Source: Selaginella moellendorffii (taxonomy: Eukaryota; Streptophyta; Lycopodiopsida; Selaginellales; Selaginellaceae). From it: DNA of 64,000 nt. This document shows, piece by piece, positions 22,861-33,517 of the stretch (positions within the stretch are counted from its first letter, which is position 1; each line of letters opens with the position of its first letter). The notes under the pieces were generated by a model that made no database searches, was not told the origin of the DNA, and saw only the letters and a program-made list of their open reading frames with translations. The position numbers and the translations under genes were made by a program. The DNA lies in the NCBI RefSeq assembly GCF_000143415.4, contig NW_003314261.1, positions 310,001 to 374,000 on the forward strand. Direction: 5' to 3'.

Positions 22861-23987
22861 TGTAACACATGTGGTTTTTACCCTTTATCCTATGGTGATT
22901 TACCATAGGATAACCACAAAGCGAAACCTAAACCCTCCATATGCCATGTATCATATGCCATATGCCATATGTCCAAAGAATAGTGGTGCGGAACCCGAGT
23001 TTTAGGTCCTTAGGTCACTATACAAAGGAACGGTGCTAAACTCCCAAGCATGGAGCCAAGGAGCAAGGGAACTAAACCATGGAACAACTATTGAGCATAC
23101 AGCCCAAGGAGTGAGGGGACAGGAGTACGGAGTGACTTGGAACAATCCTAGAGTAACCAGCATCCCAATGTTAGGACCAGCAAGCCAAACGGAGCCAAAT
23201 GGAGTCTGGCGCTATTTCGGTATATCAGTGGCCTAACGCGAGGACATGGGTACTCCATCAGCTAGCATGGAATGGAACTTGGGCTTAGACCCAAGCCGGA
23301 CACAGAACAAGGATAGGCATGCAAACAGAAGCTAAACTATACCTCAAGTTAATCAGCCATACCCGACCTAACCACTATCCCTACTATACATTGGGAACCC
23401 CCCACAGCCCCCCCCCCCCCTTCAGGAACACACGCTTTGGGATTTCACCCCAAGCCTCCCTTACTACTAGGAGTTAGTCTTTAGGATAATCTCGAAACTT
23501 ACTAAATATAGAATGTCCTTAGATTGTGAATTTGGATACAAGACGAACACCATTGTGTTCAAGACAATCTCTACATTGCGTAGATATGCCAAATGAGCAA
23601 ATTTAGACATTTTTCATAAATAGCATTTGGGACCAAAATAAAATTAACACAAAAGGCATGATAGCGAGGGTGTTTGGCAAACATGGTAAGCTATCATTCA
23701 GCAATATTGAGGGACTAATCTCAATACATGAGTGTTCTTGTCACTAGCCAGTGCAAGACATATCGAGAACCGGGCTAAGTATGCTTAGTTAATAACATGT
23801 AGGAATTCCATCCTTATGCTCGTCCGGTCTAAGTACACTCAAAATGCCCAGTTCACTCCACTAGCACAAGAGGGACTAATAAAGGGTCTAGCAATACCGA
23901 CCTTCTGCCGTTGTGGCAATAAGGAAAGAATGTCCATAAGGACTGGCCGACAGATAACTTTTGATAACCAAAGTCACATTCACGACA
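22861..23987 (-). repeat. 5' LTR of the LARD-like element (family A)
   Basis: A 1127-bp LTR that on the minus strand runs from TGTCGTGAATG (23987) to ATGTGTTACA (22861). It contains the shared LTR core with GCTTTGGG, a run of 13 C on the plus strand (about 23408-23420) and a TATA-like CTATACA. A solo LTR of the same family at 31879-32992 (opposite strand) has its own target duplication and confirms the ends. Confidence 0.85.
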
Positions 23988-24092
23988 CTCATGCAAGGAT
24001 TCCTCATCCATAGGTTCTTGTTCGACAAAAGGTTCCAACTCTAGAGGATGTTCCATCTCCGTCTTGGTTCTTTTATGCCCTACCTTTGCCAT
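23988..24092 (-). pseudogene. Gypsy-1 gag N-terminus
   Basis: The ATG at 24092-24090 opens a frame starting MAKVGHKRTKTEMEHPLE, acidic downstream (EPFVEQEPMDEESLHE), which runs to the LARD insertion at 23988. Across the insertion, with one CTCAT copy removed, the frame continues at 16501. The start is the first ATG after the primer site, about 45 bases downstream. This N-terminus has no conserved motif of its own. Confidence 0.65.
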
Positions 24093-24135
24093 CTCCCAGC
24101 AATCTGCCCCTATCTTTTGCTAGAACTGAGGAAAA

Positions 24136-24148
24136 GGCTCTAATACCA
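24136..24148 (-). other. Primer-binding site of gypsy-1
   Basis: The minus strand reads TGGTATTAGAGCC three bases inside the 5' LTR end. It differs by one base (T for C) from the initiator tRNA-Met complement TGGTATCAGAGCC. Together with the LTR this fixes the minus orientation of gypsy-1. Confidence 0.8.
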
Positions 24149-24151
24149 AAT

Positions 24152-25302
24152 TGTAAGCCATAAATTTTTCCTTTCCAATTTGCCAGCTTACCTCGTCTAT
24201 CTGACCAACACTGCCTTGACCTTAGTTAAGTTCCCTTGCCAAGGTTCTCACCTATTATACCAGTTCCTACTTGGTTCTACTTAGTTTCAGCTACTCACTA
24301 CATGAGCAATAGGGCGTTAACCATCCATCTACGGATTCCCCAAATCTCTCCCAATCCCCCTCCTCGGGTTAAATTGGACTTACAGTTTGGCTACACTCCT
24401 CGCAGGCACAAGTAGCTAAGCACACCAAGCCTCTAGGTTCCTAACATTGACTTGATCATGGGACCCTCTAAATCCCAAGCCTTGGGTGCAACACTTGCTT
24501 TGGGACACCAAGGGGAAACACCATGGCCCAATTGCCCAATATAGGTACCTCTACATTCCCACTTCTGTCCCGAAGGGAAGGCCCAAGCCCCTAGGAAGGG
24601 GCGAGGACTAATGAGCCACAAGGTACTCAAGTGGGGCACCACTCCACATAAGCCGAAAGCATCGCAGTTGGTTTCTCTTTCGGGAGTGGGAGCTGCTCTT
24701 GAGCACTTCTTTGGGTCAGCACCATTCGAGTCCATGCTCACTCCCACCTAAGGCCCCTAAGCCCCCCCCAGTTTCAACCTCAACTCAGTTTGGAAGCACC
24801 ATTGGAGAGTTCTTTCAAGATTGGTTCATAAACCTCACTATCCCTATTATACCTACTACAGCCCCCCCCCCTCTCTTGCCTTGGGAGACGCACACCTTTG
24901 GGCTTTCACCCCACAACTTATATTAGTATTCGGACTTAGTCTAGGACTCGATCTTGGACTCGATCTCGGACCCAACCTCGGAGTCGGTCTTGGACTCGAT
25001 CTCGGACCCGATCTCAGACTCTATCTCGGACTCGACCTCAGACTCAGTCTCGGACCCGATCTCGAATCTCAGACACGATCTCATATCTCAGACTCGGTCT
25101 CGAACTCGGTCTTGGACTTGGTCTTGCACTCGATCTTGGAGTCGACCTTGGACTCGACCCCTGACTCTATCTCGAACTCGATCTCAAAGTTGGTCTTGGA
25201 CTCAATCTCAGACTCAATCTCATCCAATGAACTCTTTATCATTTTGATTATGCCTTTAAGGATCCTTTAGCCTACAACATCTTGGAGAGTTGATTCCTTA
25301 CA
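24152..25302 (-). repeat. 5' LTR of gypsy-1 (family C) with hexamer minisatellite
   Basis: A 1151-bp LTR running on the minus strand from TGTAAGGAATC (25302) to GGCTTACA (24152). U3 contains a minisatellite built from GACTCG/GATCTCG-type hexamers (about 24945-25225). It is followed by the shared core (GGTGAAAGCCCAAAGG, poly-G, TATAATAGG). A second LTR of the family lies at 34908-36036. Confidence 0.8.
24945..25225. repeat. GACTCG-type minisatellite in LTR family C
   Basis: Imperfect tandem repeats of 6- and 12-bp units, such as GACTCGATCTCG and GACCCGATCTCA. Because the unit is a multiple of three, reading frames through it stay open and give artificial S-D/L-D repeat peptides. Confidence 0.85.
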
Positions 25303-26210
25303 CTAAACTCCCACCATAGTGACCTAGACTTTGTATAGAAGACCTAATGGCCACACTTGATGCTAGGTAAAAGTCTTGAGGATCACCAATATCTTCATGA
25401 CTACAGGTAAGTCAAGCTCTTGATGTATATGTGTTGGAATGATGTTGGTTCCAAAGCTAGAGTCAATGATCACATTTTGGATCACATGGAGTCTAGCCTT
25501 TGCCATGCAAAAGAATGCTTCAAGATTGATCTTCCTCGTCTCATTGATAATATGCATATCAACTTGTTGGAGCTCTTGTAAAATGTGCTGGAAAAGAAGC
25601 GGTTTGTTGGTGACACCAACAAATTGATCCAACACTTGTGGAGCAAGTTGAAAAAGTTGGAGAAGATCAAGGCTCAATTGCATCAACTTCAAATCCTTAA
25701 TTAGTGAGTATGGTTGGTGTTATCATGTTTATATGGAATGTGTGGATATTTAAGAGTCATCAAGAGAGGCTATTGCTCAAGCTCTAGAGTCATCTCCAAA
25801 GAAACAACAATGTGAGGAATTTACTCCTTGTAAGCCATCTTTATTTGTGTTAGGACCGATTAATTGAGCATTTCCTTCTCACAAGCTTTCCTATGCATCA
25901 CAGCATAGGAAGCATTTATGGAAGTGATTGCGTTCACCTGACTATCCAAGAGAGGTTGACAATTGTGATCCACCTCTACAAACTCCATATCTTGAAACTT
26001 GCCAGAAATCATTTCCATGCCAACTCCTTGATAATAAATGGATAGAGCTGACCTAACCACATGAACCAAGCCTTGTCCTTGCTGTCTAGCCAGCCTTTTC
26101 CAACATTTGGAAGCTAGGGTTCTCATGGCAGAGCTCTCCAACCCATAACCATTATCCCTCATCAAAGTCATCACCTTGATTGTTGTAGCCAATGTGTTCA
26201 TCCAAGAAGT
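25303..26210 (-). mobile_element. Gypsy element 2: gag-like and protease remnant
   Basis: Minus-strand translation of 25692-25363 shows FFCMAKARLHVIQNVIID followed by S-S-F-G-T-N-I-I-P, matching the retropepsin active-site region (the D-S/T-G triad here reads D-S-S), then PLGLLYKV near 25330. The frame upstream (26201-25860) may be gag, but I see no diagnostic motif in it. The segment ends exactly where the gypsy-1 5' LTR begins, so gypsy-1 inserted just after the protease start. The missing part reappears as RNase H-like and RT sequence at 8540-7390. Confidence 0.55.
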
Positions 26211-27789
26211 TCTTGGAAGTGCACTTTTAAATGCTTTTAAACACTTTTAACCTTGTTAATTGCTCCAAGAGTGGTGATGGCTAGCCTCAAAGAAACACTA
26301 TAGCCTTGGCAATACCCAATAAGTTCACTACATTAAAATGGGTAGAAATTAAGTGGGTGCATTGAAAGGGGCATTTTATTACCTTTGGTATACATAGATA
26401 GGTATATTGAGCCTGAGTTGGTTTTGAGCTCATAAGCTCATGAGTTGAGCTCACAACTTCTCAAACATAGAAAAAACATTGGCTTATCCTATACAAATAT
26501 TTTTTACATCTTTTAAATTTTGATTTAATTTATATTTCCAAGTAATATCAACTAATAAAATACAAATATAAATACCAAAAACAATCTAAAAACAAAACTC
26601 AACAACTATAAGGCTTGTCTAGTGGATATGATGGTTGATCTTAGGATCTTGGTTTAATTCCTGCATAGAAATATAATAGATGTGCTTATAGGCTAATAAA
26701 CCTTTCCCCTATTGTCCCTTTATATAATGGATTTTTGTAGATTTAAATAGTGTATTTAGCACCTTTTGACAACTCAGTCACAATAACAAACTCCTTAGCC
26801 ACAACATTAATGTAATTTATCCTTGTGAATATACAGTTCATCTCCTTTGTTAGCTTAATTTTCTTTTTTGCACCTTTCAAAATGGAAAACTTATATTGTA
26901 TAACCTTCCTATTTCTTGTTGGTCATGTATACCAGTATAATGTTGATGTTGGTGGCATAATAGCATTAACATTAACATTTGAAGAACTTTTCAACTTGAA
27001 ACCTACTTTCTCCAAACTTTTAATCTCTTTTATCAAAAAATACTCCTTTGGCACAGAATTTGGCTTTGAGATAATTGAGCTATGGATTTAATTTGTATGA
27101 ATCACATTAGTACCATAATAGAAAATCTAGCTTAACTAGCAACCCTTTACCCTTCCCCAGAAACATGGCACTACTAAAGAACTCAAGCTTGAGAAAATAA
27201 ATGCGAGACACTGACCTTGACTCTAAATCATTCTGGAGCAATATACATTGCTACTAGCACTAATTTTTCAAATTGCCTAGTTGTACAAAAAACTAGTTCA
27301 CAAGCAATAACCTTCTCAACTTTTGGCATTAGATCTAATTAGCACCTTCATTCCACGTTCCTTAAGACCTCTCTAGTATCATGGAATAAAATGGTAGTTA
27401 AACTTTAGATGGTAAAAGTTGAAAGAAATAATGTTAGGTTTATCAAACATCTATTGACATTTTATATGGGCTATCCTAGTATTCCCAAGTGGTTCATAAC
27501 TTAATTCCTTAGGAGTTCCAACAACAATTTCTTCCACCATCTTAGATATTGACTCTACTATTGTAAAGTTTGAACCTTTATAGGCAAACTTTACTTTCTA
27601 TATAACTAAAGCTTTTGATAACTCGCGAAGCAACCCATATAGTGGAATATTCACTAATGACATGGGCCAATAAGAGCAAGTTCAACTATTCCCCCTTTCT
27701 TGGTATCAAAGGGTAATAAAAAATACATATCATAACATTTGTTATATAGAAAGTGATTAGATAGAGAGATTTATTATCTTTTTATAGTG
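26211..27789. other. AT-rich repeat-like sequence without recognisable genes
   Basis: No ORF with protein-like features was found; the longest (26825-27091, plus) is a hydrophobic AT-rich frame with no known domain. A tRNA-like stretch lies near 26612-26675. The segment 27640-27720 (gggccaataagagcaagtt and a ggtatcaaagg phrase) resembles other retroelement leader fragments in the window. Confidence 0.4.
26612..26675 (+). other. tRNA-like / SINE-head-like remnant
   Basis: A stretch with TCTAGTGGATATGATGG (A-box-like) and, about 30 bases on, GGTTTAATTCC (close to the B-box GGTTCRANTCC). The flanking stems do not pair well, so it is not a working tRNA gene. It may be a decayed tRNA or the head of a tRNA-derived SINE. 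Confidence 0.25.
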
Positions 27790-28434
27790 CACCCTATTTC
27801 TCTCCACTTATTCTAAGGATCCATGGTGATAGTATATCTAAATCTCATTCCATAATCACATGTGCTACACTTACCCTTTTTCAAAGATGTTAATGTCCTT
27901 ATTGACTATTGACTAACAACCGCTACTGAGCCTAGGGGAATTAACACTTCCATTTTTACACTAAATCTACTAATCTTTCTATTGTGTAGACCAAGCCAAC
28001 TGGAAAAGGGGCAATTGCTTGATGAGAAAGCCCTTAATGGCTATTTTATCCCCATTTATCTCCCAAGGGCTATTCCATGTAAGTCAACTAGTTATCCACC
28101 TGTATTATAGTCCTATGGTGGATACCTTCATCCGTGGATACTCCATATAAAAGGAGTATAGATGCCCAATACATATGATTTCAAATTTTTAGAGGTAGGA
28201 ATATACGTTAATCAAGAGTATATTATATTTTTAAATAGCTATTAATCAATGGAAATTGAATCTGTGCCATTGCTCCGATATCACATATAATACATCTTAT
28301 CTCTCTCTCCAAAAAAGGCAATTGCATAATAAAAGAGCCTTTAGTGGTTATTTTATCTCTATTTATCTCCCAAAGTTCTAAAAACTTATAGTGATAGTAT
28401 ATCCAAATCTCAACCCATTATCACATGTGTTACA
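27790..28434 (-). mobile_element. Second TRIM-like copy, decayed
   Basis: Same family and orientation as 10004-10878. It has a 3' LTR piece (about 27803-27871, ending in plus orientation catgtgctaca), a purine tract (AAAAAGGGTAAG on the minus strand), matching internal sequence (tattgactaacaac..., attgtgtagacca), and a 5' LTR 28285-28434. The primer site is degraded (gctccgatatcac, 28272-28284). An LTR fragment of about 70 bp is inserted in the interior (about 27993-28066) relative to the first copy. Confidence 0.65.
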
Positions 28435-28916
28435 CTTTTCCATGAATAGTAATAGAATCTTTGAGCTTCTCAGGCATGAGTACCTTGCTACATAGTAGGA
28501 GGGAGCTCAACTCCTAAAGGGCTGAAAGACAATTCTTGGAGGAGACCTAAGCAATATACTTAGGTAAACATTAATAAAGAAAAAAGGCCAAATAGCAGGT
28601 GATAAGAGGACTTTCAATATCTAACTTCCAATGGACTTGCTAAAAGACCTACACCAACATCACTAATAATAGCCACATTAGGAGTTGGGTTACTAGGAGG
28701 CTTTAAGGAAATGCCAAGAACCTCCCTAACTTTTCTAGAGTTAGCAAAAAGGCCTCAAATGACCGTAAAGGGTGGTTGAGGTATTAGATTCTTTAATGAG
28801 GAAAAATTTTAGAATTAGGGATTTGTAACAAACTAAAAGAAGCTGTTATATGATGATTTCACCTCCTTCCATAGGGCTAAAGAGCCTCATAGAGGAAGAA
28901 GGTGTGGATTTCAGTC
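28435..28916. other. Unassigned repeat-like sequence
   Basis: About 480 bp with no ORF of note and no recognised element end. It is the left flank of the type-B solo LTR; its right continuation resumes at 30585. Confidence 0.4.
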
Positions 28917-28921
28917 ACCAT

Positions 28922-30579
28922 TGTGAGACACAAAATCCCTAGGCCCCAAAGTGGAGCCGGAAGGGCGCCACATGGTAGTGGCCGAAGCGAGAGCCAAATG
29001 AGCGTAACACGTTTGGACCAAAAGCTCCGACTTGAAAAGTCAAGAGCAAGAGTGGAACTCCCAACGAAGTGCTCGAGGAACGAGCACGAAACGAGCAAAA
29101 GGTGAGGCTCCAAAAAGGGACCCAAAAGGACCAACACATGACACGTGGGAGTGTCCGAGATGGACTCTAGTTGGAGTCCGAAATGGAGTCCGAGATGGAC
29201 CCGAGATGGAGTCCGAGTTGGAGTCCGAAGTGGAGTCCGAGATGGACCCGAGATGGAGTCCGAGATGGAGTCCGAGGTGGAGTCCGAGGTGGACCCGAGA
29301 TGGACCCGAAATGGAGTCCGAGATGTACCCGAAATGCAGTCCGAGATGGAGTCCGAGATGGACCCGAGATGGAGTCCGAAGTCGAGACCAAGACCGGGAC
29401 CGAGACCGGGACCGAGACCGAGACCGAGACCGAGATCGGGACCGAGACCGAGACCGAGGCCGAGGCCGAGACCGAGCCCGAGCCCGAGTCCGAGCCCGAG
29501 CCCGAGTCCGAGTCCGAATCCGAGTCCGAGTCCGAGTCCGAGTCCGAGTCCGAGTCCGAGTCCGAGTCCGAGTCCGGAGCCTAAGAGGGTGAAAGCCCAA
29601 AGCGTTCGTCTCCCAGACCCTGGGGGGTTTGGTGAGCTCCAAAAGTATAGTAAGGGGAGGACTGCAGTGGAGCCAGTTTGGCCAGGAAAGGCCAGTTTGG
29701 CCCAGGAAGGCCGGACCCAGTGTTAGGTGATGAGATGCCCACTGGGAAGTCCAAGACTAGAGTGAACACGGACCGACAAGCGGGGTAGCTTGGTGAAGTG
29801 TTCAAGAGCCGGCTCTAGTTCCCCCGGGAGATCGACTGGCCGATGCTCCCAGTCCAAGTGTGGGTGGCACTACCTACTTGGATACCTGGTGTGGCTCAAT
29901 GGAACCCGCTTTAAGCCCATGGCTAGAGCACCCAAGGGCAGAAGGCGAGGAGAGTACCCAGGTGGCTCGCGTAAGGCCACGGTGTTCCGAAATGTTGTCC
30001 CAAAGGCCCAGACTGTGGAAAGGAAGAGGAGCAGTCCTCTGGGGTAGTGACCAAGGACACAGTCGTGTGGTGAGGAAGTCCCAGAGGACCGTGGGACTTA
30101 GTGGTCGGGCCTGTGGGTCTCGATCCAGTGGCAGTGTTGGCAAACACGGCCAGGGGCAGAAAGGGACTTAATGGGGACTGACAGAGGGATATTGGGGAAG
30201 GCTATTCCCCTTATCGGTGGGCATCCTAAGGATGCTAAGGAGTGGATCTGAAATGACCACTCACGGATGGTTTGCCTAGTCTTGGAGGGCCAAGACGGAG
30301 ATGCAAGTGGTGTTGGACCACCAGTGTGACCAAGGTAAATGGGCATGGCCTTAGCGTAACGGGCCGGTACGTCGGTGATACCTTGGGGTGTCGATCATGG
30401 GATCGGACACGTGGAGCACTTGGACCAAGTGCTAAGGTTGAGTGGCATGGATGCCATTCTCGGGGCTAGCAAGCCCCAAGTCCTGAGTTGGACTTATGGA
30501 GGTTGTCAATGAGACTCCTCCAAGTGGTCAGACGTGTGGTTAAGTGACTAAAGTAAAATGGAAAATTTAGTCGCTTACA
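28922..30579 (+). mobile_element. Solo LTR, family B, copy 1
   Basis: The 1658-bp unit starts TGTGAGACAC and ends CGCTTACA and is flanked by the perfect 5-bp repeat ACCAT (28917-28921 and 30580-30584). There is no primer site or purine tract, so it is a solo LTR left by LTR-LTR recombination. In the plus direction it has a U3 minisatellite (29160-29578), the shared core GGTGAAAGCCCAAAGCG with a G run and TATAGTAAGG (29590-29665), and a long R-U5-like part. Overlapping frames of 137-200 codons over the minisatellite are artefacts of the repeat. Confidence 0.85.
29160..29578. repeat. GAGTCCGAGATG / CCGAGA / CCGAGT minisatellite in LTR family B
   Basis: The left part has 12- and 18-bp units such as GAGTCCGAGATGGACCCG. 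The right part (29390-29578) collapses to near-perfect hexamers, CCGAGA then CCGAGT. It keeps several frames open on both strands, giving Arg-Asp, Pro-Ser or Glu-Ser dipeptide runs. Confidence 0.95.
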
Positions 30580-30584
30580 ACCAT

Positions 30585-30790
30585 TTAGTAGAAGAGGTAA
30601 AGAATGATGCAACTTCACAATGCCACAGTAGGAGATTCCTTCGAGTGGAAGTGGATAGAATTGTGAGGGTCCTCAAAAATTTGGCTATGGAGGTGGATGC
30701 AATGTTTGTGGGGGACAAAGATCACAATTTCCACAATCAAGTTATTTGGAAAGTTCTAGTAGTGAAAATATTAAAAGCCTATGGGTATAT
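30585..30790. other. Host segment between the two family-B solo LTRs
   Basis: 206 bp without a recognisable element. An open plus frame here joins the flanking LTR sequence but shows no known motif. It is the pre-insertion DNA for both solo LTRs. Confidence 0.5.
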
Positions 30791-33517
30791 TGTGAGATAC
30801 AAATCCCTAAGCCCCAAAGTGGAGCCGAAAGGGTGCCACATGGTAGTGGTCAAAGTGAAAGCCAAACGAGTGGAACACATTTGGATTAAAAGCTTTGACT
30901 TGAAAAGTCAAGAGCAAGAGTGGAACTCCCAATGAAATGCTCAAGGGATAAGTTTGAAGTGAGTAATAAATGAGTCTTTAGAAAAGGGACAAAAGAGGAC
31001 TAACACATGATATGTGGAAGTGTTGAAATGGACATGAGATGGAATTTGAGATGGAGTCTGAGATGGACCTGAGATGGAGTTTGAGATGGACCTAAGATAG
31101 AGTTTGACATGGATCTGAGATAAAGTCCGAGATGGACCTAAAATGGAGTCCGAGATAGAGTCTAAGATGGACTTGAGATAGAGTCTGTGATGGAGTCCAA
31201 GATGGACTTGAGATGGGCCCAAGATGGAGTTCGAGATGGACCTGAGATAGAGTCTGAGATGGACCTGAGATGGACCTGAGATGGAGTCCGAGATGGACTG
31301 AGATAGAGTCCAAGATAGAGTCTGAGATGGACTTGAGATGGAGTCCGAGATGGACCTGAAATGAAGTTTGAAATGGAACCGAGACTAAAACCGAGTTTGA
31401 GTCTGAGATTGAGACCGAGTCTGAGTCTAAGTCTAAATACTAATACAGGCTATTGGGTGAAAGCCCAAAAGCGATCGTCCTCTAGGGGGCTGAAAGGGGT
31501 TCCAAAAGTATAGTAGGGAGAGTGTGCGGGTTGGACCTCAGTGGAGCTAGTTTGGACAGGAAAAGCTAGGAAGGCTATGCCTATATATTAGGTAATGATA
31601 TATCCACTAAGGAGTCCAAGGCTAAAGTGAATATGGACAGACAAGTGGGTTAGTTTGGTGAAGTGTTCAAGACCCAGTTGTAGTTCCCCTGGGAGATCGA
31701 ATGGTTAATGCTCCCAGTCCAAGCATGGGTGGCACTACTTTAATACTTAGCATAGCTCAATGAAACTTTGCTCTAGCCTTATGGCTAGAGCATCCAAAAG
31801 CGGAAGGTGGAAAGAGTACTTATGAGGCTTGTGTAGGGCCACGATGTTTCGAATGTTGTCTTAAAGTCCCAGACTGTGTGTTGTGAATGTGACTTCGGGT
31901 ATCAAAAGTTACTTATCAGCCAGTCCTTACAGACACTCTTTCCTTACTGCCACGACGGTAGGAGGTCGGTATTGCTGAACCCGTTATTAGTCTCCACCTA
32001 AACTAGTTGAGAAACTGGTCATCACATGTGCACTTAGACCGGAAGGGAACTAAGGAAGGAAATCCTATGTTGTCATTTAGTCAAGCATACTTAGCACAGT
32101 GACAAGAAACTCATGTTGTTGACTTGCACTTGTTAGTGTTGAGAACCCCTGCGATATTGAGATTGGTCCCCCAATATCGCCAGATGATAGCTTACTGTGT
32201 CTGCCAAACACTTTTGCTATCATGCCCTTTGTGTTAGTCTCATTTCGGTCTCAAATGCTATTTATGGAATGTGTTTAGATTTGCTCATTTGGCATATCTA
32301 CGGAATGTAGAGATTGTTTTGAACACAATGGTGTTCATCTCGTATCCAAATTTGCAATCTAGTGCCATTCCATATTTAGTAAGTTTCGAGCTTGTCCCAG
32401 AGACTAACTCCTGATACTAAAAGAGGCATGGGGTGAAAGCCCAAAGCGTGTGTTCCTCAAGGGGGGGGGGGGGGCTATGGGGGGTTCCAAATGTATAATA
32501 GGGATAGTGGGTAGGTTGGGCATGACTGACTAACCTGAGGCATAGTCTAGCTCCCGCTTGCTTGCCTGTCCTTGTTTTGCATTTGGCTTGGGTCTAAGCC
32601 CAAGTTTCATTCCATGTTAGCTAGTGGAGTACCTGTTAGGCCACCGGTATGCCGAAATATCACCAGACTCCATTTGGCTCCATTTGGCCTACTGGTCCTA
32701 ACATTGGGATGCTGGTTACTCTAGGATTGTTCTAAGTCGCTCCGAGCTTCTGTCCCTTCACTCCTTGGGCTATATGCTCGGGAGTCGTTTCGTGCTCTAG
32801 TGCTAATGCTCCTTGGCTCCATGTTTGAGAGTTTGGCACCGTTCCTTTGTTCAATGGCCCAAGGCCTTGAACCTCGGGTTCCACACCACTATCCTTTGGA
32901 CACATAGCATAAAGAGGGTTTAGGTTCCGCTTTGTGGTGTTATCCTATGGTAAATCACCATAGGATAAAGGGTAAAAACCACGTGTGCTACACTGTGGAA
33001 AAAAAAAGGGAGCAATTCTCTAATATAGTGATCAAGGATATAGTCATATGGTGAGGATGTCCCAGAGGACAATGGAATTTAGTGGTCGAGCCTATAAGCC
33101 TTGATCCAGTGGTAGTGTTAGCAAACACGACCATGGATAGAAAGGGACTTGGTGGGGACTGAAAAAAGAATATAGGGGAAGGTTGTTCCCTATATCTATG
33201 GGCATTCTAAGGATGCTAAGGAGTGGATCTGGGATGATCACTCATGAACGGATGGCCCAGTTTTTGAGAAACAAGACTATGATGTAAATGGTGTTGGACC
33301 ACCGGTGTGACAAAAATGAATGGACATGGCCTTAGCGTAATGGGTTGATACCTTTGGATGTTAGTCATGAGATCAGACATATATAAATGCCATTCTCGGG
33401 ACTAATATGTCCCCAAATCCGGGATAGGACTTATGGAGGTTGTGAATGAGATTTCTATAAGTGGTCGAAGGTGTGGTTAAATGATTAAAGTAGAATGGAA
33501 AAATTTAATCACTTATA
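30791..33517 (+). mobile_element. Solo LTR, family B, copy 2, interrupted by a family-A solo LTR
   Basis: Starts TGTGAGATAC and ends CACTTATA (from CACTTACA). The flanks TATAT (30786-30790) and TGTAT (33518-33522) match at four of five positions, so this is probably a decayed target duplication. It aligns end to end with copy 1 (tggagccgaaagggtgcca, ggtgaaagcccaaaagcg and others) but its minisatellite (about 31020-31430) is more degenerate. A family-A solo LTR splits it at 31879-32992. Confidence 0.8.
31879..32992 (+). mobile_element. Solo LTR of the LARD family (family A) nested in LTR B copy 2
   Basis: A 1114-bp unit from TGTTGTGAATG to GTGTGCTACA, flanked by the perfect 5-bp repeat CTGTG (31874-31878 and 32993-32997). 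In LTR B copy 1 the uninterrupted site reads cagactgtggaaagg (about 30009-30023), which proves the insertion point. It contains the shared core with a 14-G run (32461-32474). Opposite orientation to the LARD element at 16507-23987. Confidence 0.9.

Larger units (their letters stand above)
16507..23987 (-). mobile_element. LARD-like non-coding LTR retrotransposon (LTR family A), complete with target duplication
   Basis: The 7.48-kb element is flanked by the 5-bp direct repeat CTCAT (16502-16506 and 23988-23992). Minus orientation: 5' LTR 22861-23987, primer site TGGTATCAGAG (complementary to initiator tRNA-Met) just inside it at about 22848-22858, ~4.9 kb of internal sequence, a G-rich polypurine tract (17904-17920, AAGGGGGGGAGAG on the minus strand) and the 3' LTR 16507-17903. 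The interior has no gag or pol motif in any frame and no ORF above about 80 codons. Large size, complete cis signals and no coding potential fit a LARD (large retrotransposon derivative) moved in trans. The 3' LTR carries a Cassandra-like insertion and lacks about 45 bp near its end. Confidence 0.85.
8550..25302 (-). mobile_element. Gypsy-1: chromodomain Ty3/gypsy retrotransposon, 3' end lost, with three nested insertions
   Basis: On the minus strand the parts run in the order 5' LTR (24152-25302), tRNA-iMet-like primer site (24136-24148), gag (ATG at 24092), zinc knuckle (~12860), protease (~12690), RT (~12130-11600), RNase H (~11395-10879), integrase (10003-8930) and chromodomain (~8660-8560). 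This is chromovirus order. The element is cut by a LARD-like element (16507-23987), a hAT transposon (12922-15488) and a TRIM-like element (10004-10878). Reading across the LARD and hAT insertions, with one target-duplication copy removed, brings the gag frame and zinc knuckle back together, which supports the assignment. No 3' LTR was found: the chromodomain runs straight into element 2 RNase H-like sequence at about 8550, so the 3' end was probably deleted. Many stops and frameshifts make it inactive. Confidence 0.8.

Noticed and set aside
29032-29726. Overlapping open frames of 137-200 codons on both strands with Arg-Asp, Pro-Ser and Glu-Ser runs
   Set aside because: They come from a hexamer minisatellite in a solo LTR. 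Several frames are open at once and none has a conserved domain.
28922-33517. Full LTR retrotransposon using the two family-B copies as its LTRs
   Set aside because: Neither copy is next to a primer site or purine tract, the interval is only ~210 bp, and copy 1 has its own perfect ACCAT target duplication, so both are solo LTRs.
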